Assembly: GCA_018398815.1 (NCBI GenBank)
Contig: CM031614.1
Span: 47,291,425 to 47,355,424 of the forward strand
Length of the DNA stretch: 64,000 nt
Direction of reading: 5' to 3'
Source of the DNA: Conus ventricosus
Taxonomy: Eukaryota; Mollusca; Gastropoda; Neogastropoda; Conidae
This document shows, piece after piece, positions 34,361 to 44,240 of this stretch (position 1 is its first letter; each line of letters starts with the position of its first letter). Below the pieces are notes generated by a model. That model searched no databases. It worked only from the letters and a program-made list of their open reading frames with translations, and was not told the DNA's origin. A program made the position numbers and the translations under genes.

Positions 34361-34617
34361 GCCCCCTGTCTTTCTGTCCCTCTCTCTGTCCTTGTCTTAC
34401 AGTTGGTGAGATTTTAGCATATGTGACTCTATTTTTTAAAGCTTCTACTAAGATGGATACATTGTGTCTTGGATGATTATGTCTATACATGACTCCAGTT
34501 TCTGTACGTTTTATTTTCATGTAATTTATCCCATGGACACAGGATGGCCAACGCTTGCTCTACATGTCGGAAAGGATTCAACATGTTGTGTGGGATTTTT
34601 TTTTTTTTTTTGAATGT
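32283..34617. other. Downstream of TTLL1 (copy B), no gene seen
   Basis: Probable TTLL1 3' UTR and intergenic sequence. It contains a (GT)n tract at 32748-32830, a candidate AATAAA in acaaataaac near 33312-33320, the 73-base tandem repeat at about 33739-33885 and a CT microsatellite at 34302-34358. No supportable coding region. Confidence 0.55.
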
Positions 34618-34865
34618 GTCCACACTTGGAATATCCAATTACAGTCTCATCTGAAGGACTAGGAGAGGACTGGATCCTGCACAGATGTTAATTTTAGAAG
34701 AGAAGGGTCTCGTCCAACTGTCCTGTCCTGAGTGGAAAACAACCCCCCCCCCCCCCCCCCCCCCCCCCCGACCTGGAACAAGAGTATGACATCTCACCGA
34801 TAAGACAAACGGACCCCAGACTGGCCAGTTTCTTTCTTTCTATCTTTCTGCGTACGCAGGCTGAT
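34618..34865 (-). repeat. SINE-like element, antisense, sharing a central core with its neighbour
   Basis: It contains TACAGTCTCATCTGAAGGAC (34647-34667) followed by CAGATGTTAATTTTAGAAGA. This corresponds to AGTCTCATTCGAAGGACT and CAATGTTAACTCCGAGGGAA in the adjacent SINE at 34905-35235. A poly-C run of about 28 bases (34743-34769) splits it, after which GAGTATGACATCTCACCGAT lies where a SINE head would be expected. It is probably a second SINE family with the same core. Confidence 0.5.
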
Positions 34866-34904
34866 ACTCCTGCGGACACTCCCGTATAGCCAGCAGTGGA
34901 GTTT

Positions 34905-35235
34905 TGTGTGTATGACCCTTTTTTATCCCGCCATTAAGGCAGCCATACTCCATCTCGGGGAAGGTGCATGCTATGTGTCACGTGTCATCCATACCAACGG
35001 CCAAACTGCCCCTTCTCTTCCGAAAGTTGGTGATGGGATTTACGTGTGTGCAAGATGTTATGCGTGCGTTCACACACGGAACCTCGGTTTATAGTCTCAT
35101 TCGAAGGACTGTATGGGGAATGGAGTCAGAACCAATGTTAACTCCGAGGGAAAAATCCCCCTGTACCGAAATTCGAACCCGCAACCCCAGATCACGAGTC
35201 CGGCGCTCTACCAACTGAGCTATCCGGCCCCCTAA
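34905..35235 (-). repeat. tRNA-derived SINE, antisense
   Basis: On the minus strand the head (35235 to about 35160) reads like a tRNA: GGATAGCTCAGTTGGTAGAG is a canonical A box/D arm (35204-35222 on the plus strand), followed by an anticodon-like stem CCGGA-CTCGTGA-TCTGG and a B box GGTTCGAAT (35171-35179). The acceptor ends do not pair and the T stem is imperfect, so it is a SINE and not a working tRNA. The body includes the AGTCTCATTCGAAGGACT core and ends near TTTATCCCGCC..GGCAGCCATACTCC, a tail sequence that recurs at 53246-53290. Confidence 0.75.
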
Positions 35236-35307
35236 AACTGGCCAGTTTGACTGTTGATGCATGTTATGCAGTGATGAGTCACATTCAGTGATAGGCAGAA
35301 CAAGGGG

Positions 35308-35841
35308 ATGATGGGGTGCTTGCAGGGTCAGAAGAACACCCAACGCCCAAAAGCCAAGGTTAAGCACCGACCATGGAGCAGGGCTAGCAGACTCCTGCCT
35401 GTGTTTAAAGATATCAACCTGACCCACTTAGCTGTAAAGCGGTGCCTGTTCATCTCCAAGCACAGGGAGGCAGCGAGGTATGGGAGACTGGCCACGCCTT
35501 CACAAAGCTGGCTTCCAAGAGCTATTGAAATATTTAATGCCTCACTCCTCATTGTTTTTCTTTTAGCTTGTGGTAACAGCTGTACCTTAAGGATAAACTG
35601 CTGTCATTTTTGTCTCGGGGCAAGCAAATTTCTGTCAGCTTTGCATCATTTAAAACGGGCTCTGACTGTCCATAATTTTTCTACATGTTTGTTGACTGAA
35701 CGGATATGCATGTTAGAAAAGAGAAGAGTAACAGAGATGGCAGTGTTGTTGAGAACAAGCCATGAAACAAATAAACACAGAAAACAGCTGGCAGCAATGT
35801 GGGGAGTGCTGTTTTGTACATGTTCAATGTCTTGTTTGTGA
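35308..35841 (+). other. Unrecognised open frame, 177 codons
   Basis: The longest frame here without simple repeats. The first 90 codons contain SRASRLLPVFKDINLTHLAV and WLPRAIEIFNASLL. The second motif resembles the R/S-F-x-P-x-A-I-x-x-y-N ending of some LINE reverse transcriptase proteins, but there is no catalytic motif to confirm it. It shows no splice or promoter context. It could be a LINE tail or chance. Confidence 0.25.
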
Positions 35842-36162
35842 TGTCATAAGGAGACATGTTGGAAATTCATAGATCTGTTGTGCAGTGTTCTTGATAAGCA
35901 TACCTTACACTCTGTTTCGTGTGTTCATTTACATTTGGCTCAATACGTATATTGTTTTAAATGAATTGTGCATACTGTTTACAGTGAAACAACATACTTT
36001 TGGATGACTGATTGTGTTTGTATACATGTACTGAAGAAAAAGTGACTAGTGAGTATGCCCATAGTGTTCGACTGAATTTGTATTGATCATGGCTTGTTAT
36101 TTCATTACTTTATTTGATTCAGTTTTGTGTGTGTGTATGTGCGTGTGCGTGTGCGTGCGTGC

Positions 36163-36214
<52 letters not shown>

Positions 36215-36921
36215 GTATGCGTGCGTGCGTGCACGCACGCGCATGCAGTTACGAGCAATCAAAAACCTCAAGATTTAGTCTTATACCTCATATATCTACA
36301 ACCATAACTTCACAAGTCATTTTTCCTGACATGTTCGTATACCAACCATTGCTGAACATGTCAACCTCACTATAGTTCAATATTATCATCTTTACAAATC
36401 CACGGGTTTAAACTAGTCCTGTCTTTACAAGTCTGTTTTTACATATCCATAGGTTACCACTAGTTTTACAAATACATATGTTGTCATATCCATCCATACA
36501 AATCCATACATTAACACTTCTATCTTTATAAATCCTTTTGTTGTTACATAATTCGTTTTTAAACAAATACATAGGTTACATCTTCTGCCTTTACAGATCT
36601 ATTTGTTGTCATCCATTTTTGCAAAACTGTTTATTGCCACAAATACCTTACCCCATAATTACCATGGCCTTCATTATCTCATCTCCATATTAACCACACC
36701 CCTTTATTATCTCACTCATATGACCACACCCCCCTTTTTTATCTCAAACTCTATATGACCACACCCCTTTATTATCTCATCTCCATATTACCACGGCCTT
36801 TATTACCTTAGGTCCATATTACCACGAACAAACAAGAAACACCCCTTCCCTCAATGTACAAACAAACAAACCAAAAAAGAGCCGCTCAACAAGCTTTATA
36901 CCATGTATGGATTAAATACAA

Positions 36922-36960
<39 letters not shown>

Positions 36961-37024
36961 TGCACACACACACACACACACACTCATCCACACACACACA
37001 CACACACGCACGCAACGCCGCACG

Positions 37025-37063
<39 letters not shown>
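35842..37063. other. No gene seen; GT and CA microsatellites
   Basis: A (GT)n tract lies at 36126-36232. From about 36290 to 36800 there is AT-rich sequence with a recurring pattern of short phrases (ACAAATCCAT, GGTTACA, CCATATTACCAC). A (CA)n tract at about 36921-37063 is the target site of the LTR retrotransposon. Confidence 0.6.
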
Positions 37064-37065
<2 letters not shown>

Positions 37066-39361
37066 TCACGTGCGAGTACACCTGACAGGGGGGTTCTTAA
37101 ACAGGTAATGTGGCAGTGGCAGAAACGGAGCGATCACTCAATCCCTCACACCACCAGACCACAAGAGAAAGAGGTTTCAACAATATTTTTACTTCACATT
37201 ACAACCATTCACTCACACTAGCACTCCAGATGGGGTATGGGTCATAACAAAGAAGAGGAAAAACAGCCGAGAGAGGAAAAGAAAGAAAGAAAAAAAAACA
37301 AACAATGGGGCATAGAAGAGAAAAAAGCGCTATTCAGAACTAACTGACCTAGGGGACAAAGTAAATTAAATAGACCACAAAAAAAAACCCGCCAATATCC
37401 TGGGATCCCGCTACCGTCCCAACCTGACACACTAAACCACTACAAAGACATTAACATAACAGAAGAAAGACAGTACTAGAAACAATAATACATCAAACAG
37501 GACCTAGTCAGGGTTAAACAAAACAATAGAAAAAAAAAAACGAATCAGTCACCGGCTTCAGGCCCACACACCCACACGCCAAACCCACACCCACACCACA
37601 CACGACTAAAGACTTAACTTCTTATCCTGTGCCCGCGGAGGTTCACCGTGGGAGGTGGAATCCTCAGAAGGGCGAAGCCCGCAGTGGGCTGGTCTTCTAG
37701 TCCGAGGCGAAGATGTCTCAGTGAAGGGTGAGGCACACCTTCAACAGTCCTCAGTGCAGGCATGGGATGGTCTTCCAGTTCGAGGTGAAGGTGTCCCAGT
37801 GAAGGGTGAGGCACACCTTCAACAGTCCTCAGTGCAGCGACTGGTGCCTGGATACCGGATGGCGTCTGCCAGGTCCCGGGATGCTGGTCCTTCAGCCAGT
37901 CCAAGACCGGAGCTGCCGGAAAACAAATGGCAATTTTTTCCCGCCCAACGGCGGAGATCAGTCTCCAGAAGAGAAGTCATCTTTTTATCGTCTTTGTCAG
38001 TGTGTGGAAAATTAGTGGGTTCGGCAGTGCGTCAGCGTGAAGGGTCACAGTGCCGTAAAAAGGTCAACAATGTCTTCATCACTTTAAAAGGGTAAAGAAA
38101 CTATAATAATTTCTTTCACTTTTTCCTTTGCTTTTAACCTGTACTCATGGCATTCCCGTACTAAGGATAACTTCCTTAGTCAAAATCTCAATAAATAAAA
38201 CCAACTAAAATCCATCCATACGTCTGTCCACACAAACATATAGGACAAGGACACAAAAACGGAACCACACGCGGGCGATACGGCCGGAATTCCACACTCC
38301 GTGGTCTAAGTGTGAGCCGTTCGAAACGCTCATGCATTCCACGACCCGGGTCTCGTACCTACGAAACAACAAGGAAAACAAAACTAACACTTACGATATC
38401 CTTCCGGCCCACATCCCATATTAAGCAATACAAGCATTGACTCGACCTGCATACTCAGGAAACAACAAATACAGCTTCTATTGACTAAAATGGTAGTTAG
38501 AGACTTTCAACTTAGTCCAAAGTAGCCGAATACCTAGCCACTAAGGACCGAAACGCAATTAAAAAAATGCGTTCCTACAATTCCACCACATAATGCATAT
38601 CTCGATACCACTTCCAAACAGGCACGCCCTCTTTGGAGCAGTTAACACACAAAAAGGTGTGTCCAGCCAACAGCATGTTAAGGCAGAAGAAAAACCGCAA
38701 TCACTGAGAGGTCAGAAAACCAAAATAACCAAGACACTGTCTAAGACAGACCATATAGTTACCAAAATGGGGGGTGGGCGAGGTAAGAGAGAACGGTCCG
38801 CTCCCCAATCCGATGAAGGATGGCAGCCGAAAACCGTGACGGTCCCCAATGAAGTGGACTCCAGGTCAGGGATGACCTAAGGTGCTTCCTCCAGCTGGTC
38901 GGGATAGGGATCCCAGAGGTGGCAAGTGGAACATCTTTCCTTCCCACCGAAGGGTGAAAGACTTTCCACGAAACCACGTCGAAGTGGATCCAAACAGGAA
39001 GGCTCCAGCTGGCAGAGATAGAATCTCTCCAACTCCAAAGTTCGTAAGCGAGTGCCACACCACTCGCCTAAACAAGATGGAAACCCCAGTAACAAAACAG
39101 CTCAGCTGTGTCACCTGACAGCTGATGAACCACGTGGAAAACGATAAAATAGAAAAAGAAAGCCTTAAAAGAAAAAAATGAAGATAAGTATTGGAGGATG
39201 GGAGCAAAATGCACGGACGTAGCTCACCCGGGATGACACAAATAACACATGGGTCAACACCCGGCCAAGTAGTGAGGATGTCGCTGGCCACACTCCACTT
39301 ATATCAGGTTTGGGAAAAAAATGAATTGTCTTCCAAACCAAAAGTATTTACGTCCGTGACA
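37064..39361 (-). repeat. 3' LTR of the Gmr1-like element (2,298 bases)
   Basis: TGTCACG...CGTGACA ends. It is collinear over its full length with 46910-49205, differing mainly by single-base indels. A two-copy 78-base tandem (about 37690-37845; GTGAAGGGTGAGGCACACCT in each) lies in its left part. A CCACCGTG-type GC-richer segment near 37630 and AT-rich segments alternate. Long open frames here are not retrotransposon proteins. Confidence 0.92.
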
Positions 39362-39375
39362 ATACCCCCCCAACC
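39362..39375 (-). other. Polypurine tract
   Basis: On the minus strand GGTTGGGGGGGTAT lies directly before TGTCACG of the 3' LTR. This is the expected place and composition for the plus-strand primer of reverse transcription. Confidence 0.7.
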
Positions 39376-39489
39376 AAAGAGGCTTGTGCCACTGAGGCAC
39401 AGCCTATCACAGCCTCCAATATGTTCTGTACACACTTACACTCTGATACAATGTAAACTTTCTTCATTCCTGAACCTTGACTCAGCACT

Positions 39490-39855
39490 CCATCCGGCTG
39501 AGGTAATCAGCCTCCACGTTGTATTTTCCCGGGATGTGTCTAAAAATGAACGCTAGACTTTGCAGTTCGATGGCCCATCCCATGAGACGACGGCTAACAG
39601 GCCGAATTCGATGGAGATACGCCAGGGGGTGGTGGTCTGTTTCCAGAACAAACTCTCGCCCGTACAGGTAAGGGTAAAACCGCCTGCAGCCACACCACTG
39701 CGAGACACTCTTGTTCGATGGTGTTGGTAGTTTAGCTCTGCCCCTACCAACTTCTTACTCGCATAGGCAACGGGCAGCAGACCCTTTCCTTGGTCCTGTA
39801 GCAGTACAGCCCCCAAGCCCACACTCGAAGCATCAGTCCTCAAGACGAATGGCAT
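39490..39855 (-). pseudogene. RNase H domain of the Gmr1-like pol
   Basis: Gypsy-type RNase H at the very end of pol. LRTDASSVGLGAVLLQDQ carries the first catalytic Asp, and AYASKKLVGAELNYQ follows as in gypsy elements. The remainder is split into other frames by indels down to about 39490. Nothing coding lies between this domain and the polypurine tract, so RNase H and not integrase closes pol. Confidence 0.85.
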
Positions 39856-39977
39856 ACTGGGTCAGCCAACTGCAGAATGGGTTGGTTGTTTCCCGGCGTC
39901 CTTGAGTTCCTTGAATGCCTTGGCATCTTCAGGGCTCCACACAAGAACTTCGGGTTTCTTTGCCGCCGTCTTGTCCG

Positions 39978-40994
39978 TCAGAGGCTTGGCCACCTCAGCG
40001 AAATGTGGGACAAATTTGCGGTAGTATCCCACCAGCCAAGAAATGATCGGAGTTCCCTCTTGGTCCTGGGAGGTCGGGCTTCATCTATTTTGCCAATCTT
40101 GTCCTGTTCAGGCAGCATGTAGCCTCGGCCGATCACATGGCCCAAGAAGGATATCTCGGCTTCTCCTATCTGGCACTTCGTAGGGCGTGCTGCCAGTTGC
40201 ACCTGTCGGAGGCGCGCGAAGATGATCCGTAGTGATTCCAAGTGTCCATCCCACGTCTCTGTGGCCAGCAGCAGATCGTCAATAAAGTTGTGCGCCTCGG
40301 ATAACTCAAGGGGCTCCAACATGAGTCGCATAATCCGACTGAAAACGCTCCTGCGGTCTTGAGACCAAATGGCATTACCCTGAACTGGAACTGGCCTTCA
40401 GGAGTCGTGAAAGCAGTTTTCTCCCTTGTCTGTTGGTTCCATGGGGATCTGCCAGTAGGCCCTTGGCCAGGTCGAGCTTGGAAAAATACTTGGCTCTGGC
40501 CAGCTGGGCAAAGATTTTATCGACATCAGGCATCGGCTCGGCGTCGAATTTCAATACCTTGTTCAAGCGGCGAAAGTCAACGCAAAATCTCATTTTGCCG
40601 TCAGGCTTCTTTACAAGCAGTATCGTGACGAGAAGGGCGAGCTGCATCTTTCAATGACGCCCATCCGAATCATTGCCTGTACCTCTGCTTTGACTGTCTC
40701 CATCTGCGAGTGTGGCAAAGGGTATTTTTTTCCCACCCGAATCGGGTCATCCTGGCTGAGTTTCAAAGGGCATGTTCCCAAATTGCAGCGCAGAGGAATG
40801 TCGGAGAGGATGTCTTGATATTCGCTGCACAGATTCCTAAACCGCTTCTGTTTGATCCGATGTGAGAGACTGACTAGCTTCACATCCTCCCAGGTTTCCT
40901 CCTTACATAGAGCCACGCAGGGAATGTTGAAACTCAGGGGGGGTGACTCTCTCCCTTCTTCCAAACGACCACCGGGGCAAAACCTGCACCGCAA
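39978..40994 (-). pseudogene. Reverse transcriptase domain of the Gmr1-like pol
   Basis: Gypsy-type RT spread over several frames. An N-terminal linker (40994-40611) has PIRVGKKYPLPHSQMETVKA and GVIERCSSPFSS. Next come LVKKPDGKMRFCVDFRRLNK and KYFSKLDLAKG (40647-40375), MPFGLKTAGAF (from 40375), and the active-site box FIDDLLLATETWDGHLESL with FLGHVIGRG (40331-39978). FIDD takes the place of the more usual Y-x-D-D. Frame breaks are single-base events, in part next to short homopolymers. It lies downstream of integrase, the reverse of standard gypsy elements. Confidence 0.9.
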
Positions 40995-41095
40995 ACTTCT
41001 CTTCGCTCGTATTTCTTCAGTAAATTCGCGTGTACAAGCTTTTCTTTGCCTCTCTCTTGATGGCGAAATCCCAGTCTCCTACACGCTTGGCTACT

Positions 41096-42060
41096 TTAAA
41101 TGGTCCTTGCCAGACAGCTGCAGCTTGTTCTGGTGTAAAGGCAACAGCAATAGCACCTCGTCATCTGGCTCAAACCATCTCTGGCGTGTCTTCCGGTCAT
41201 AGTATGCTTTATACCGCTTCTGAGCCTGGAAAGATTCTTATGAGCCAACTCACAAGTGGCGGCGATCCGTTCCTTCAGTTCCAGAACGTACTGGGCCTGT
41301 GTCCTCTGTTCGTTCTCTGCTCCTTCCTGGGTCCAATGATCTCTCAGGATGGCCATAGGTCCTTTGACAGTCCGACCATAAAGGAGCTCAAAGGGTGCAA
41401 ATCCCAAACTCTCCTGTGGACACCTCCCGGTATGCGAACAGTACTCCCGGCAAGAAACGGTCCCAGTCTTTGGGTTGCTCTTGGGCCCAGTTTCCGAATC
41501 ATCTGCTTCAATGTGCCATTGAATCTCTCGACAAGACCGTTGGCTTGAGCATGGTAGGGAGTAGTAGTCTCTCGGTGGATTTGAAGTAATTTGTATACCT
41601 CAGACATCACATTTCGAGAGAAACTGCGTTCCCTGATCGACAATACCTTGTCAGGGATGCCGGTCCTTGTCCACATCTGCCACAGTGCCTCCGCTACCGT
41701 CACTGCGTCGACTCTCCTCAGGGGGGTAGCCTCTGGATAGCGTGTGGCATAGTCTACCATGACGAGGACAAAACGGTGACCTCGGGCGGATGCAGGAATG
41801 ATGGTCCTATCAGGTCAACCCCCCCTTACTGAACGGTGTGCCTATCAAAGGAACTGTGCCCAAAGGTACTCTGGTGTTCCGGCCCTTCGGGTGGTTCGCT
41901 GACACACATCACAGCTGCGGCAATACCTTTTGACATCCTTTGCTACCCCTGGCCAGTAAAAATCTTGCTGGATTTCTCTCCAGGGTTCGACGCATCCCCA
42001 AATGTCCTGCCATGGGGGTATCGTGACCTAGGCGCATGACCGTGCTGCGGAGAGCTTCGG
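41096..42060 (-). pseudogene. Integrase domain of the Gmr1-like pol (upstream of RT)
   Basis: Three parts in order. The N-terminal zinc-binding region has LGHDTPMAGHLGMRRTL, with the two histidines of the HHCC finger, near 42040. The catalytic core (41760-41344) begins MVDYATRYPEATPL with the first Asp and has TPYHAQANGLVERFNGTLKQ with the Glu of D-D-E. The C-terminal part (41407-41096) has GFAPFELLYGRTVKGPM and LELKERIAATCELAHKNL. The second catalytic Asp is hidden by a frameshift near 41640. Its position between protease and RT is the key feature of the element. Confidence 0.9.
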
Positions 42061-42400
42061 GTACGACAAGTTGAGTGCTGACGAAGTAAGTGACGTATAA
42101 CCGTCTGTGCACCAATCCCTTGCGACTACAGAATTCTACTGCACTTGCTGCGAGACGTCCTTGCTGGCTTCCCAACCAAACTCCGTATTTGTTGAGGGAT
42201 GGGTCCTTCGTTTGCAAGCTGTGAACAGTCGGGGGATCCATTGTCAAGGTGTCATGTTGAGTCAGGGGCTTCAGGAGGGGTTTCAATGCCTCTTTCCCCT
42301 CTGTGCTTGGGAACGCGTGGTGGCAGCCACAAATACTTCTGCTGGCAACTCCGATGAAATCTCCGACGTTGACCGTCCCCAAAGCACACTGAATTGCCAA

Positions 42401-42772
42401 TCATAGGGAGACGCAGGTCGTTGAAGGGCTACTGCCCACACCTTCCCTTTTAAAATATGGCGTAGAGACTTCTACCAGTACTGTAGATCGCTTTGCCCTG
42501 AAGGATGACTCGATTCCTGACACTTGGCATTCTTCTCCTCGAGGTGCATCACAAGGGACTAACTGCTCGTCAATGAAGATCGCTGTGGCTCCTGTGTCCC
42601 TGATAGCCTCCACTATCTTGCCACACACTATCGACGGGAAAGTAGGACATGTTGGGGTCGTGGCCTCACTCTCTCCAAATGCCACCCTAAAGTGCGAGAT
42701 ATCGGATTTAGCCTTGTCCTTCCTCTTGGGACAATCCCGAACAAGATGCCCCTTTCCCCACAGAGGAAGCAA
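42401..42772 (-). pseudogene. Retropepsin and zinc-knuckle end of the Gmr1-like gag-pro
   Basis: A 123-codon segment. GHLVRDCPKRKD is the second half of a CCHC knuckle; the first half, CFLCGERG, lies in another frame near 42760-42785. Downstream, IRDTGATAIFIDEQ holds the catalytic Asp of an aspartic protease (D-T-G-A, about residue 59, near 42596). The order knuckle, protease, then integrase is continuous in this direction. Confidence 0.85.
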
Positions 42773-44240
42773 AGCTTGGGCCTGGCTCCGACGTTCCTGG
42801 AATCGCTGGAGAGAATGTTCTGGGAGGGCGACGACGGTTTGGGATCACGTGACTCCCGATCGGCGGGTTTCCTGCTTGTCCCTGGTGCAGGCATGCGATA
42901 GTGACGACGCGCATCTGCGAAGGCTTCAGCCACCTCGATTGCCCTGGCGAATGTCTTTGGTTTCTCCTCACCCCAACTTGAACTGCAGTTCCTGAGATAC
43001 CGAACTCATGAGTTGCTCCAAGAGGAAACAATCTTTCAAATCCATCTCTGAGGCTTCAATCCATATTCCATGGTGCGCCGGAGGCGTTCTCCGAACTGGT
43101 GAAAAGTTTCCTCAGAAGGTTTCCTCATTGTGCGAAACTGCTTTCTGTAAGACTCGGCAGTCATGTGCAGTCTCCGCGAAGAGCCGCCTTCAACTCGGTA
43201 TAGGAAGCTCCGGGTGGAATATCGACAAACGCCTCCTTAGCCTTGCCCGTCAGCTACTGATGAGGTAAAGGGCTTTACTTGGTCGGTTAGCAGGTACGCA
43301 GCGGCAACCGCCTCAAAGTGCTCAATGTGGGTGTCTATGTTATCGCTAGCACTGTACACTGGCATATGTAGCTTGGGCGGAGCCACCGGAATAACCATGC
43401 CCTGGTGAAAATCCGCTATTCCCGATGGTCAGAACCATGCTCGGAAGCAACCACAGACTGTGCCTCGGGTTCATCTAACTGTTGAACCAGTTCGGCCCGG
43501 AGTTTTTCTTTTTCCTCCACCAAACGAGCCTCAAAGTCCAACTCTTTCTGTTTCTGAGCCCCCCTTTCTAACCGTTCTCTCTGTTCTCTAGACTCTCGCT
43601 CCAGTCTCCTTTCCTCCATCTCCTCTTTCCATCGCCGTTCCTTCTCTTCTCTCTCCATCCTTCTCTCTTCCATCTCCCTTCTACTCCTTCGCCTCTCTCT
43701 CTTCCCGCTCTCTTCTCTCCCTTGCCTCTCTTTCCTCCCTCTCCAGCCTCTTTCCTCCATTGCCATTTCCACCGTCTCTCTTCTTTGGCTTCTTTCTCCT
43801 CCCGCTCTCTTCTCTCTCTCGCTTCTCTTTCTTCCCTTTCCTCTTCTCCTTGGCCTCTCTTTCTTCTCTCTCTCATCCTCATCAACATAAGAGGATCCAT
43901 GGGCGCTGGTCCGGAGGATGAGGCAAGGCGAAGGCCGAAAGTGGAAGTCATCCCGAAGATACGGCGGAGGGCGAAGTCCCGAGACCGGAGTGGGCAGAGG
44001 TCGTCTCGGAGAGAGTGACCCAGGAGGGGTTATCTCCTGTATTGTAGACATCACGGTGACTGGAGGACGATCCCACCAGAAGAATACACGACCTGGGTAT
44101 TGGGCCAGTCATCGCCTGAGTCATGGGGCTCCCCATCCCTGGGGAGAATTCCTGCACCGCGAGTCTGAGAGCGAGTGATCCGGCGCTCGACGTCCACGTG
44201 TTCCATACACTGACAGTATAACTCACTAGACACGAAGTCA
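42773..44240 (-). pseudogene. Gag region of the Gmr1-like element with charged coiled coil
   Basis: The apparent start is near 44233 (frame 44233-44051, VDVERRITRSQTRGAG), continuing in another frame (44054-43416) of 212 codons. There, after a Pro-rich stretch, about 110 residues are almost entirely Arg, Glu and Lys, with strong coiled-coil character (EEKERRWKEEMEERRLERES). Further frames at about 43400-42850 hold a capsid-like segment before the zinc knuckle. The Arg/Glu tract makes the plus strand CT-rich at 43590-43880 and looks like a low-complexity repeat, but it belongs to gag. Several frame breaks. Confidence 0.75.

Larger units (their letters stand above)
27573..34640. repeat. Copy B of the 7 kb duplicated segment at contig 3 start
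   Basis: Collinear with 8150-15070 from its very first bases to about 34640, where copy A reaches its gap. It contains the same TTLL1 exon, minisatellite, transposon insertion and 73-base tandem repeat. The first ~300 bases have extra small deletions relative to copy A, as expected at a contig end. Confidence 0.9.

Noticed and set aside
35160..35231. tRNA gene on the minus strand
   Set aside because: The A and B boxes are good, but the acceptor ends do not pair and the T stem is imperfect. The sequence continues into a SINE body, so it is a SINE head.
37655..38095. 146-codon frame with two 26-residue repeats as a possible protein gene
   Set aside because: It lies inside the 3' LTR and recurs in the 5' LTR (47490-47879). 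The frame differs between the two copies because of indels, so coding is unlikely.
43590..43880. CT-rich stretch read as a microsatellite
   Set aside because: On the minus strand it encodes the Arg/Glu coiled coil of gag in a long open frame; it is irregular compared with the true CT repeats.
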